A DNA stretch of 64,000 nt from contig NZ_LKET01000043.1 in assembly GCF_001317355.1 (NCBI RefSeq), positions 46,368-110,367 on the forward strand, read 5' to 3'. Of this stretch, positions 34,431-42,955 are shown in pieces. The position numbers and the translations under genes were made by a program. This stretch comes from Oxobacter pfennigii. Lineage in GTDB: Bacteria > Bacillota > Clostridia > Clostridiales > Oxobacteraceae. A model generated the notes under the pieces. That model made no database searches. It worked only from the letters and a program-made list of their open reading frames with translations, and was not told the DNA's origin. Position 1 is the first letter of the stretch. Each line of letters starts with the position of its first letter.

Positions 34431-36171
34431 TTTGAAGGAAAAGCTGATGCTTACCGATAAGGGATACTCGGATTTGAAAAAGGCTATCACGGCCTGCACC
34501 ATTACCAACATATCCCTGATGCTCCCCTTTACCATTACTCTTCAGATATTTACTGAATTATTAAAGCCATTTATGGGAGAAGAAATAGTCTGGTCAAAAA
34601 TGTGGCTGCTTTTAGGACTGGGCATTATAGCAGCAGTAATTGTATTTTTAGCAAATAAAAATGATTATAAAAAAACCTATGTGACATCTTATATGGAATC
34701 TGAGGCAACCAGGGTGGGTGTTGCGGAACATATAAGGAAGCTGCCTATGAGCTTCTTTAATTCCAAGGATTTATCCGAGCTTACTACAAATATAATGGGA
34801 GACTGTGCCACAAGCGAACATGTACTGAGCCATATAATCCCCCAACTTTTTGCCAATGCAATATCCATTACAATAGTTTGTTTTTTATTAGCTATGTTTA
34901 ATTGGAGTCTGGCATTGACAATATTCTGCACAGTTCCGGCAGCATTTTTAGTTATAGTGTTGAGCAGAAAAATCCAGAAAAGATTGGGAGAGAAGCATGT
35001 AGAATCTAAACTTAAGGCCTCGGATCAGGTACAGGAATACCTAGAGGGTATTAAAGTCATTAAGTCCTGCAATTTAATGGGTTCAAAATTTTCTGCACTG
35101 GATAATGCTCTTAAATTAATGAAAAAGATGGCAATAGAGATGGAATTCGGAGCAGGAGTATTTGTCACCGGAGCCCAAATAATTGTTCAGGCGGGAGTGG
35201 GTCTTACGGTTTTTGCAGGCACATACCTTCTGGCAGGAGGAAAAATTGAATTAATCCCTTTGCTGATGTTCTTTTTAATTGTGGTCAGGATATATGGACC
35301 GATTCTTACAATACTCACATTGCTTCCGGAGCTTTTATATATGCAGATTTCCACAAGCCGCATGAGGGCTCTCTTTTCCACACCGGTTATGGAGGGGGAC
35401 ACAGAAAAGGAAATAAAGGATTACGATATAAGCTTTGAAAATGTATCCTTCGGCTACACCGGAAAGACTTCCGGCGAGGAAGTAATAAAGGATGTAACTA
35501 TATCCATTCCTTCAAACAGCATAACGGCACTGGTAGGGCCCAGCGGTTCGGGAAAAAGTACTATATCAAAGCTTATTGCAAGGTTTTGGGATGTGAATAA
35601 AGGTGCTGTAAAAATAGGAGGAGTTGATATAAAGTCATTAGATCCGGAACATTTAATGAGCTATATGTCCTTCGTATTTCAGGATGTGGTCCTCTTTAAC
35701 GATACAATTTACAATAATATAAGGATAGGCAATATAAATGCATCAACGGAGCAGGTTATTGAAGCTGCAAAAGCAGCTTGCTGCGATGAATTCGTAAACA
35801 GCCTGCCGGACGGGTATGAAACCATCCTCGGCGAAAACGGAAGTACATTATCAGGAGGAGAAAGGCAGAGAATTTCCATAGCCCGTGCATTGCTTAAAAA
35901 TGCTCCCATTGTTCTTTTGGATGAAGCAACAGCTTCCCTGGATCCGGAAAATGAGGTTCTGATTCAGCAAGCCATTTCAAAGCTTATTGAAGGTAAAACA
36001 GTTATTATAATAGCTCATCGGTTAAGAACCATTGCAGGTGCGGATAAAATAATAGTTATGGATAAGGGCAGAGTATCGGAAGAAGGCACCCATGAAGAAC
36101 TGATTAAAAATAACGGGCTTTATGAGAGACTATATACAGTCCAGCAAAAAAGCCTGGGGTGGAGTGTATAA
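34423..36171 (+). CDS. ABC exporter-fold transporter, YbtQ/IrtB-like half
   Basis: The 582-residue partner has six membrane helices (1-320) and an ABC domain with Walker A GPSGSGKST, Q-loop FVFQDVVLFND, signature LSGGERQRISIA, Walker B IVLLDEATASLDPENE and H-loop IAHRLRT. Both halves look competent in ATP hydrolysis, unlike the multidrug pair at 41-44.7 kb. It starts inside the end of the preceding gene (8-bp overlap), with GGAGATGAAGG upstream. No siderophore synthesis genes are nearby, so it may import metallophores made by other organisms. Confidence 0.85.
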   Translation: MFNLKEKLMLTDKGYSDLKKAITACTITNISLMLPFTITLQIFTELLKPFMGEEIVWSKMWLLLGLGIIAAVIVFLANKNDYKKTYVTSYMESEATRVGVAEHIRKLPMSFFNSKDLSELTTNIMGDCATSEHVLSHIIPQLFANAISITIVCFLLAMFNWSLALTIFCTVPAAFLVIVLSRKIQKRLGEKHVESKLKASDQVQEYLEGIKVIKSCNLMGSKFSALDNALKLMKKMAIEMEFGAGVFVTGAQIIVQAGVGLTVFAGTYLLAGGKIELIPLLMFFLIVVRIYGPILTILTLLPELLYMQISTSRMRALFSTPVMEGDTEKEIKDYDISFENVSFGYTGKTSGEEVIKDVTISIPSNSITALVGPSGSGKSTISKLIARFWDVNKGAVKIGGVDIKSLDPEHLMSYMSFVFQDVVLFNDTIYNNIRIGNINASTEQVIEAAKAACCDEFVNSLPDGYETILGENGSTLSGGERQRISIARALLKNAPIVLLDEATASLDPENEVLIQQAISKLIEGKTVIIIAHRLRTIAGADKIIVMDKGRVSEEGTHEELIKNNGLYERLYTVQQKSLGWSV

Positions 36172-36199
36172 AACGGCAATAGATAGACTCTGTTAATTA

Positions 36200-36577
36200 T
36201 TATTCCTTATATTCTTTAATAAAGTTTTCCATGGCTGCCACAGAATCACTGCTTATGACATGTTCAATGGAGCAGGCATCTGTTTGTGCGATATCAGGCG
36301 GTACCTTCAATACTTTAACCAAAAAATTTTCAATTACATGATGCTTTCTTGAAGTAAGTTCTGCTAGCTTTAAACCTTCGGAAGTCAAAAAAATTTCTTT
36401 ATATTTTTCATTGCTTATAAGGCCTTTTTCAGCCAGTGCCGTCATAGCCCGATTGGTGCTGGCTTTTGTTACACCCATACGTCCTGCGATATCCGACACA
36501 CGGGCTCCCGTGCCCTCGCCTGACAGCTCATATATGGCTTCCAAATAATTTTCCATTGAGAATGAAAGTTTTTCCAC
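36200..36577 (-). CDS. DtxR-family metal-dependent repressor
   Basis: The 125-residue protein has an N-terminal winged helix (MENYLEAIYELSGEGTGARVSDIAGRMGVTKASTNRAMTALAEKGLI) and a dimer/metal domain, but no SH3-like third domain, so it has MntR-like length. The ligand pattern is more DtxR/IdeR-like: RKHHVIENFL supplies the His, and DACSIEH supplies Cys, Glu and His in the positions of DtxR Cys102/Glu105/His106; MntR has Glu in place of the Cys. That favours iron over manganese. The start is GTG 36577 behind GGAGGGATAAAC. It may bind the AGTTAG-N6-CTAAC sites, which is an inference. Confidence 0.82.
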   Translation of the reverse strand: MEKLSFSMENYLEAIYELSGEGTGARVSDIAGRMGVTKASTNRAMTALAEKGLISNEKYKEIFLTSEGLKLAELTSRKHHVIENFLVKVLKVPPDIAQTDACSIEHVISSDSVAAMENFIKEYKE

Positions 36578-36695
36578 GTTTATCCCTCCATTATTCTGGA
36601 TTGTGGTATAAGGTGAATACTTGATTAAAGTGACAATTTTTTCACTTAATATAGTATACCCTACTGCTTAATAAAAATAAAGAGCAGGCAAATAA

Positions 36696-37301
36696 TTATG
36701 CTTGCTCTGCTAAAATGTTAGTCTTTAAATTAATCAAAAATTCAGCCATGTTGATCCTTGCCTTGTCGTAAATTTTAAAGAGGACCTCTGCCCTCTTAAT
36801 GTCGCCATAGACCTTCCAGTATCTGCATATGAGGCAATTTTTCCCTTTGTGGCTTATGAACCCTTCCACGTCTTCAACAGGGATTCCCAAGAATATGCCT
36901 ATTTCATGGGGGCATAATGTTTCAAACCGCTGTTTCAATTTCTGAAGCTTCTGCTCTAAATCAACAGCTGTACCATATCCCATTCTTTGCATAAAAGGCT
37001 GGTTGGATTTTTTACTCATATGGCGCTCCAGCATTTTTTTGCGGTAAAAAAGTACGATTATTTGATCATCTTCGTTTTTTAATTCAAAATAATCCAGACT
37101 GAAATCAGTGCATACACCCTGCCCGTAAAGTTTCCACAAAGCTGCGGCATCCTTGCCGCGAGATGTAAATGTCATGAGAGAGGAGGGTTTAAAGCCCTCA
37201 ATTGTGGCAGCGGCATTGTAAGCTATTATTGAATGTATATAGTTCTTCCCCTCCATGCTACTCAAAGCTTTTGAAAACTTTAATCTCAATTCCCTGTCCA
37301 T
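36696..37301 (-). CDS. DUF3793 family protein
   Basis: The function is unproven. The 201-residue soluble protein shows the family blocks: IIAYNAAATIEGFKPSSLM near the N-terminus, FYRKKMLERHM in the middle, and CPHEIGIFLGIPVEDVEGFI followed by KNCLICRYWKVYGD at the C-terminal side. DUF3793 genes are often next to iron-starvation flavodoxins in Clostridia, and here the stop of the flavodoxin gene is 16 bp upstream. I chose ATG 37301 (site GGCGGAGAG); a longer frame would run into the flavodoxin gene. A role in iron limitation is inferred from position and the upstream Fur box. Confidence 0.8.
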   Translation of the reverse strand: MDRELRLKFSKALSSMEGKNYIHSIIAYNAAATIEGFKPSSLMTFTSRGKDAAALWKLYGQGVCTDFSLDYFELKNEDDQIIVLFYRKKMLERHMSKKSNQPFMQRMGYGTAVDLEQKLQKLKQRFETLCPHEIGIFLGIPVEDVEGFISHKGKNCLICRYWKVYGDIKRAEVLFKIYDKARINMAEFLINLKTNILAEQA

Positions 37302-37317
37302 ATATTCTCTCCGCCTA

Positions 37318-37749
37318 TTAATAAGAGGCCAGCTTTTTCCCCAATTCTTCGCACCTTTCAAGGCCGTCATTATCCGGAGTACTTTGAATAATAAGACCCT
37401 TGTCTATAAGATTTACGCCGGCCTTTTTCATACGATCTTCCCAGTCTGCCATCCACTGGCCGTCTCCCCATTCATAGGAGCCGAACAATGCCATAGGCTT
37501 TCCAGCAATATTTTCCTGTTCGATTTCTGATATAAACGGTTCCATCTCAGCCTCTTCCAATTGCTCAGCTCCCATGGAAGGGCAGCCAAAGGCAACTATA
37601 TCCGCATCCAGGACAGCGTTTTTATCGGCTTTGTCAACGCTCATAACATTGACTTCCAATCCTTCCTCGGAGGCTGCCTTTGATATTGCAGAAGCCATCA
37701 TTTGTGTATTTCCGGTTCCGCTCCAATAAATAACCGATAATTTTTTCAT
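37318..37749 (-). CDS. Flavodoxin
   Basis: The 143-residue protein has the FMN phosphate loop SGTGNTQMMA at residues 10-19, the second loop GCPSMGAEQL (55-64), and GSYEWGDGQWM (about 88-98), which stacks on the flavin. It is a short-chain flavodoxin, an electron carrier that can replace ferredoxin when iron is low. AAAGGAGAGATTTA lies before the ATG. A near-consensus Fur box sits 32 bases upstream, fitting repression by iron. It probably shares an mRNA with the DUF3793 gene. Confidence 0.92.
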   Translation of the reverse strand: MKKLSVIYWSGTGNTQMMASAISKAASEEGLEVNVMSVDKADKNAVLDADIVAFGCPSMGAEQLEEAEMEPFISEIEQENIAGKPMALFGSYEWGDGQWMADWEDRMKKAGVNLIDKGLIIQSTPDNDGLERCEELGKKLASY

Positions 37750-37780
37750 ATAAATCTCTCCTTTGAATTATATTAAATTT

Positions 37781-37795
37781 TGATAATCATTCTCA
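37781..37795 (-). promoter_or_regulatory. Fur box
   Basis: TGATAATCATTCTCA matches the Bacillus-type 7-1-7 Fur core TGATAATnATTATCA at 14 of 15 positions. It lies just upstream of the flavodoxin start. Confidence 0.8.
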
Positions 37796-37848
37796 ATTAT
37801 ATCTTTAAAAAATGCTACCTGCCGGCAGAAATTAATTTTAAATATAAA

Positions 37849-37866
37849 AGTTAGATTCTTCTAACA
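37849..37866. promoter_or_regulatory. Palindrome AGTTAG-N6-CTAACA, copy 3
   Basis: AGTTAG (37849-37854) and CTAACA (37861-37866), spacer of six as in the two copies before the ABC exporter pair. It lies about 100 bases upstream of the flavodoxin gene. The rest of this 302-bp gap is AT-rich with no gene. Confidence 0.55.
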
Positions 37867-38051
37867 TATTAATACTAATTATAAAGCATGTCAACAAGTA
37901 TTTCCACATGTGTAATATTTTTTAATTCAGCAAAAAAATTTACAATAATCAACATGGAATAATGTTTATAATTTTAGGTAACAGGATAGAGTAATGCTAA
38001 AATAAATAGGCAGGATTAATTATAAAAATTGCCGGAAGGGTGGGCTATTGA

Positions 38052-38894
38052 GTGAAAACAGGATTGGTTTTAGAGGGAGGAGGTATGCGGGGTCTGTATA
38101 CCGCAGGAATTCTCGACTTGTTTTTAAAGGAAAACATAGATTTTGATTATATTATCGGGGTGTCGGCAGGAGCATGTAATGCTGCTTCATATATATCAAG
38201 GCAATTAGAGCGCAACCAAAGAATATTTTTAAATTTTATCGGCGACAGGCGCTATTTAAGCTTGTATAATTTTTTAAAAACCGGCTCTCTTTTTGGTATG
38301 GATTTTATTTTCGATGAAATTCCAAATAAACTGGACCTGTTTGATTATGATGCCTTTAAGAAATCTACAGTGGACTTTTTAACGGGAGTCACCGATATAA
38401 TGACAGGTAAAACTGTCTATTTCAACAAGGAAAAGATGTGCGGCAATTTCATGATACTTAGGGCTTCATCTTCCATACCGGTATTTTCTCCCATAGTTGA
38501 ATTTGAGGGAGGAAAATATTTAGACGGAGGAACTTCGGATCCCATACCTGTGAAAAAGGCTGTTGATGACGGCTGCGAAAAGCTGGTTATCGTATTGACT
38601 CACAACAGAGGATATAAAAAATCTCCCGAGAGATTTAAAAACATTTACCGCAAAATATATAAAAGCTATCCTGAGATGATAAACGTATTAGATAAGCGCC
38701 ATGAAGTTTACAACCAGACTATTGATTTCATTGAAAAGCTGGAATCTGAAGGAAAAGCGTTGGTTTTAGCTCCAAAGAGACCTTTTTCCGTAGGCCGTTT
38801 TGAAAAGAAGCCGTCTAAATTAAAGGACCTTTATCAGCAGGGCTTTGAAGAAACAAAAGAAATATCAGAAGACATTAAAAGCTTTTTAATATAA
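38052..38894 (+). CDS. Patatin-like phospholipase (RssA/YjjU type)
   Basis: Patatin-fold esterases use a Ser-Asp dyad. The 280-residue protein begins almost at once with the oxyanion loop LEGGGMRGLYTAG, then the nucleophile elbow GVSAGACNAA (GxSxG, Ser near residue 41), and the catalytic Asp in KYLDGGTSDPIP (DGG motif). There is no signal peptide, so it acts inside the cell or at the inner membrane face. The start is GTG 38052. Its C-terminal 100 residues resemble YjjU-type proteins. The substrate is unknown. It converges on the amine oxidase gene with a shared terminator. Confidence 0.9.
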   Translation: MKTGLVLEGGGMRGLYTAGILDLFLKENIDFDYIIGVSAGACNAASYISRQLERNQRIFLNFIGDRRYLSLYNFLKTGSLFGMDFIFDEIPNKLDLFDYDAFKKSTVDFLTGVTDIMTGKTVYFNKEKMCGNFMILRASSSIPVFSPIVEFEGGKYLDGGTSDPIPVKKAVDDGCEKLVIVLTHNRGYKKSPERFKNIYRKIYKSYPEMINVLDKRHEVYNQTIDFIEKLESEGKALVLAPKRPFSVGRFEKKPSKLKDLYQQGFEETKEISEDIKSFLI

Positions 38895-38910
38895 TTAAAA
38901 AGCTTTTAAT
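38874..38910. terminator. Bidirectional terminator, perfect 17-bp hairpin
   Basis: ATTAAAAGCTTTTTAAT (38874-38890) and ATTAAAAAGCTTTTAAT (38894-38910) are exact inverted copies around a 3-nt loop. It covers the patatin gene end and precedes the converging amine oxidase stop. Confidence 0.85.
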
Positions 38911-38915
38911 GTGTT

Positions 38916-40619
38916 TTACAGCTTAAATCTGTGTATTTGTGAATAATGGGCAATGCTGTTTGCCGCTTGCATGGCGCTTTGCAGCGAACCTTGTATCCAG
39001 GCATTTTTTGTTGAAGCATGCTCGCCGGCAAAAAATACTCTGTTATCGTATTCAGGAGTAGAGGATATATAAAGAAAATCCACTTTAGAGCCCGAGAAAA
39101 GCATCTGAAAACCGCCCTTAGCCCAGGGCTCATTAACCCAATCCACAGTTTTTACATCTTTGACGATATTATTCAAATAACCATCAGGAAGTCCATGTAC
39201 CTGCTCCACGTTTTCCCTTATAATCCTATATTGCTCGGTACTTATGGTATGGCCCAGCCTTACTGCATCCTGCCCGGCGTTGTATGATGCCAAAAGCACG
39301 CCGGAATCGCCGGATCGATATTGGGAGGCGTGATCCTGGGGGTAGGATATTATGTTTATAAGCCTGTCTGTATAGGATGAGCCGCCGTAAATACCCTGCT
39401 TTTCCCAGAACCTTTCGCTGCAAAGAAAGAGGGTTTTTTGTGAATCATAATAATTTACATCTCTTATGGCCTCCATCTTTTTTCCGCTGAAATATGGATA
39501 TATATCCATCAGTCTTAAAAGGGAAAGTGGAATGGCACAAATAACATAGTCGAAGTTTTCATATAAATTGCTGTCCCCATTCTTTTCGGGATAGGGGCGA
39601 TATTTAAGTACGACCTTGCCGCCTCTTTCGGATTTATAAATCCCGTAGACCGCAAACCCCCTTTTCCATGTTACTTTCCCTAAATGCTCCTTTGGTATGC
39701 CGGGATATTCCTCGGGATCGGGGGAAGTCAGGGATTTATAAAATGCCATGGGAAGCTTTACCATTCCGCCGGGTATATAATACAGATTTAAAAAATCCAT
39801 GGTATAGTCATTGTTTAATGTGGCTTCATAGCTGCTGTCCATTATGGAGCCTATTATGGGCATTATGCTTATTATAAGATTTATGGCTTCGGAGCTTAAA
39901 CCATATTGGCTTATGGCCTGGCGTATACTCATATTTATTATTCTTTCAAATCTTGAGTCATATCTGGGCATCAATGTTAAAAACTGCTTTCTGATTTCAG
40001 GAGGCAAGGTAGATAAGTAATAATCGGAAATATGGTTGAAAAGATGTGGCCAGGGAGTGCTTCTTTCTTTGAGGTTCAAATCAAACAAGGGATAGATGTT
40101 GTGTGTTATGTTACTGCCTGCAGTATCATTTCTTACCCTGACATTTCTAACAAAAATCAAGGATTTTGGGTCTCTGTTTATCAGAGGCGCTGTATTTAAT
40201 TTAAAGAGATTGATATAGTGCCAGGTAGTTTCATGGGATATGGGAAAGCGCATGGCACCTAATTCACCGTATAAACCCTTATCCTTGTCAAAATAATGGG
40301 TGTATATTCTTCCTCCGATGCGTTCGGTATTAGGTTCGAATATAGTTATGTCATATCCCAATTTTCTCAGCTCAAAGGCTGCTGCCATGCCGGATAAGCC
40401 TCCGCCTATGATGCCTACCTTTATATCTTTGAATCCGCCGGTATCGGCACAATTGGTTATGTCCTGGGGAGGAACAAGAAGGCTTACAATGTGGCGGTAA
40501 TCATCAGCTCTTCCGGCAGAGACCAGGGCATTGTAAAGCATATCATGGCGCATGATATCTGTGGGGTTTTCAGGATCAAGTGATGGTTGAAGGTTTGACT
40601 CCTCTCTAAAATAATGCAT
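38916..40619 (-). CDS. Flavin monoamine oxidase family protein
   Basis: The 567-residue FAD enzyme has the dinucleotide-binding fold at about 65-95 (KVGIIGGGLSGMAAAFELRK, then FEPNTERIGGRIYTH, the GG doublet and R of the amine-oxidase GG motif), an LGAMRFP block that lines the flavin, and the C-terminal FAD closure FFAGEHASTKNAWIQGSLQSA. About 60 extra residues precede the Rossmann fold, as in L-amino-acid oxidase-like bacterial members. There is no signal peptide. ATG 40619 (GGAG upstream) is preferred over a TTG/ATG slightly upstream. The amine or amino acid substrate is unknown. Confidence 0.88.
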   Translation of the reverse strand: MHYFREESNLQPSLDPENPTDIMRHDMLYNALVSAGRADDYRHIVSLLVPPQDITNCADTGGFKDIKVGIIGGGLSGMAAAFELRKLGYDITIFEPNTERIGGRIYTHYFDKDKGLYGELGAMRFPISHETTWHYINLFKLNTAPLINRDPKSLIFVRNVRVRNDTAGSNITHNIYPLFDLNLKERSTPWPHLFNHISDYYLSTLPPEIRKQFLTLMPRYDSRFERIINMSIRQAISQYGLSSEAINLIISIMPIIGSIMDSSYEATLNNDYTMDFLNLYYIPGGMVKLPMAFYKSLTSPDPEEYPGIPKEHLGKVTWKRGFAVYGIYKSERGGKVVLKYRPYPEKNGDSNLYENFDYVICAIPLSLLRLMDIYPYFSGKKMEAIRDVNYYDSQKTLFLCSERFWEKQGIYGGSSYTDRLINIISYPQDHASQYRSGDSGVLLASYNAGQDAVRLGHTISTEQYRIIRENVEQVHGLPDGYLNNIVKDVKTVDWVNEPWAKGGFQMLFSGSKVDFLYISSTPEYDNRVFFAGEHASTKNAWIQGSLQSAMQAANSIAHYSQIHRFKL

Positions 40620-40784
40620 ATATTTACTCCATAAAAATATTGTCATGTTAGTATATTAAAAATACTTAACTTATGTGAATACTTGACAAATATGCCAGAT
40701 AACTTGTACATTAATATAAAATCGTTAATAATGTGCACATAGTTTAGGGAAGGTGTTAATAACTATAAAGGGGAGGAATGATAT

Positions 40785-41066
40785 ATGAATTTAAGCGGAG
40801 TTATAATAGGCACCGGCTGCTTTTTAATTATAGGTTTATTGCATCCTGTGGTCATAAAGGCGGAATATTATTTTGGCACAAAAGCATGGCCTTATTTTTT
40901 AGGCGCAGGTTTTTTGTGCATTTTACTTTCTTTTTTTATAAAAGACACAATCTTATCTGCCCTCATATCAGTGCTTGGGTTTTCATTGCTGTGGAGTATT
41001 AAGGAATTATTTGAGCAGGAAAAGAGGGTTAAAAAGGGATGGTTTCCCCATAATCCAAAAAGATAA
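40785..41066 (+). CDS. DUF4491 family small membrane protein
   Basis: The function is unknown. The 93-residue protein has three hydrophobic helices and the family signature: GLLHPVVIKAEYYFGTKAWPYFL near residues 18-40 and LLWSIKELFEQEKRVKKGWFPHNPKR at the end. The protein is widespread in Firmicutes and Bacteroidetes. AAAGGGGAGG precedes the ATG. It is followed by a member of the dispersed inverted repeat family that serves as terminator against the converging ABC gene. Confidence 0.85.
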   Translation: MNLSGVIIGTGCFLIIGLLHPVVIKAEYYFGTKAWPYFLGAGFLCILLSFFIKDTILSALISVLGFSLLWSIKELFEQEKRVKKGWFPHNPKR

Positions 41067-41070
41067 AGAG

Positions 41071-41126
41071 GCTGTTGCATTATGAACTCTCACAATGCTC
41101 ATTTACGTTGTTCATAATGCAGCAGC
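41071..41126. repeat. Short member of a dispersed inverted repeat family
   Basis: GCTGTTGCATTATGAAC (41071-41087) and GTTCATAATGCAGCAGC (41110-41126) form a 16-of-17 inverted pair with a 22-nt middle. The middle plus flanks, GAACTCTCACAATGCTCATT and on, reappears in inverted orientation inside the long member at 48696-48894. It sits between two convergent genes and can act as a two-way terminator. Confidence 0.8.
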
Positions 41127-41134
41127 TCCTAAAA

Positions 41135-42955
41135 TTATATCTCTATACCTTTAAACTGGCTGTTATAAAGGCTGGAATAAAAACCATCCTTTTTCATAAG
41201 CTCATCATGGGTGCCCTGCTCGATTATCTCCCCATCCTTTAATGCCAGTATTTCATCAGCATTTCTTATGGTGCTCAATCTGTGGGCTATAACAAAGGCA
41301 GTCTTTCCCTTCATTAAATTAAGCATGGCTTGCTGAATGGCTAATTCTGTACGGGTATCGATAGAGGAGGTGGCTTCGTCAAGGACAAGTATTGATGATT
41401 TAGATAATACCGCCCTTGCTATTGCCAAAAGCTGCCGCTGGCCATGGGATAAATTGCTGCCGTTATCGGATAGCAGTGTATCATATCCATCCGGAAGCTG
41501 CATTATGAACCTATGGGCATTGGCATATTTAGCTGCCTCAACGATTTCCTCATCGGTGGCATCAAGTCTTCCATATCGTATATTCTCTTTAACGGACTCT
41601 GAAAAAAGATAGGTATCCTGCAAAACCATGGAAATTGAATGCCTTAATCTATGGCTTTTAATATTTTCTATATTCTCGCCGTCAATGGTTATCTCACCGC
41701 TGTCTATATCGTAAAATCTGGCAAGCAGGTTTATAAGCGTGGTTTTTCCTGAACCTGTAGGGCCTACAATTGCGATAGTCTTACCCTTAGTGGCTTTTAA
41801 GCTTACATCTTTCAGGATTTTTTTATCCTTTTCGTACGAGAAACTGACTTTGTTTAATACCACCTCTTTGCCTATAATCTCGATATCCTTTGCACCATCG
41901 TTGTCCTTTTCCTTGTCTTCATCAATAACTTCAAATACTCTCTCTGCACCTGCCAGTGCCGACTGAATGGTGTTGAAGGTAGACATTATTATATTGATGG
42001 GGCGGGCGAAATTTCTCATATAAAGTATAAAGGTAAAAATCATCCCTATGGTTATATCGACGCCTGATAGTATGAGGTATCCTCCTGTTACAGCCAATAT
42101 CAAATAGGTGAGATTATTCAATGAATTATTAACCGGGCCCATGGAGCCGGATAAAGCCTGGGCGAAGGTGGAGCTTTTTGTAAGACTTTTGTTTATCTTC
42201 GAAAACTCTTCCTTTGCATTTTCCTCCTGGCCAAAGAGCAGAATGACCTTTTGTCCTGAAATCCTCTCCTCTATATATCCGTTTAAATTGCCCAGCTCTT
42301 TTTGCTGCTTTACAAAATAAGGCTGTGTCTTTTTAACTATGATACTGGTAAGCAGATACATTAAAGGCACTGTGGCTACGCCGATAAGGGTCAGAAGGGG
42401 ACTTAAAAAAAGCATGGCAGCCAAAGTTCCCACGATATTTATAACTCCTGAGAAAAGCTGGGTAACGCTTTGAGATAATATCATATTTATATTGTCAACG
42501 TCGTTTGTAAGCCTGCTCATCAAATCGCCGCTTGAATGAGTATCGAAATATTTCAAAGGCAGCTGCTGTATGTTTTTATACAAATCTCTTCTTATATCCG
42601 AAGAGGTAGTTTGAGCTATTTTAACCATCAGCCTGTTTTGTATATAGGTAGAAACTACATTTACAAGATGTATTGCGCTTAAGATTATGCAAATATTCAA
42701 TAAGCCGGATAGATCTTTCTTTTCTATAAAGTTATCCACTGTATAACCGTTAAGCCGGGTGCCTTCAATAGTTATCACCGCCGATACGAGGCACAGTAAA
42801 AAAGTGAATATAAGGATTTTCATTTTACCTCTAAGATAGGTCAGCAATCTTCTGGCGGTTACTTTGGGATTTTTAAGTTTCTCGGTTTTTTTGTTGAAGC
42901 GCGCCATATTGCCGCCTCTGTCCGGTCTTATGGTAGGCATGGATCTCTCAGACAC
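41135..42955 (-). CDS. Multidrug ABC exporter half, catalytic-competent subunit
   Basis: The half-transporter has six membrane helices (about 30-330) and an ABC domain with Walker A GPTGSGKTT, Q-loop MVLQDTYLFS, signature LSHGQRQLLAIA (second glycine changed to His), Walker B ILVLDEATSSID with the catalytic Glu, and H-loop IAHRLST. The partner at 42948-44678 has the complementary defects, as in LmrCD/BmrCD/TM287-288 heterodimers. I place the start at GTG 42955 behind GAGGAGGT, which overlaps the partner by 8 bp; longer frames lack a site. Regulated with its partner by the upstream MarR protein. Drug substrates are not known. Confidence 0.88.
   Translation of the reverse strand: MSERSMPTIRPDRGGNMARFNKKTEKLKNPKVTARRLLTYLRGKMKILIFTFLLCLVSAVITIEGTRLNGYTVDNFIEKKDLSGLLNICIILSAIHLVNVVSTYIQNRLMVKIAQTTSSDIRRDLYKNIQQLPLKYFDTHSSGDLMSRLTNDVDNINMILSQSVTQLFSGVINIVGTLAAMLFLSPLLTLIGVATVPLMYLLTSIIVKKTQPYFVKQQKELGNLNGYIEERISGQKVILLFGQEENAKEEFSKINKSLTKSSTFAQALSGSMGPVNNSLNNLTYLILAVTGGYLILSGVDITIGMIFTFILYMRNFARPINIIMSTFNTIQSALAGAERVFEVIDEDKEKDNDGAKDIEIIGKEVVLNKVSFSYEKDKKILKDVSLKATKGKTIAIVGPTGSGKTTLINLLARFYDIDSGEITIDGENIENIKSHRLRHSISMVLQDTYLFSESVKENIRYGRLDATDEEIVEAAKYANAHRFIMQLPDGYDTLLSDNGSNLSHGQRQLLAIARAVLSKSSILVLDEATSSIDTRTELAIQQAMLNLMKGKTAFVIAHRLSTIRNADEILALKDGEIIEQGTHDELMKKDGFYSSLYNSQFKGIEI

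Noticed and set aside
40683..40720. TTGACA upstream of the DUF4491 gene as a promoter
   Set aside because: No -10 element lies at a usable distance (the nearest TATAAA is 26 bp away).
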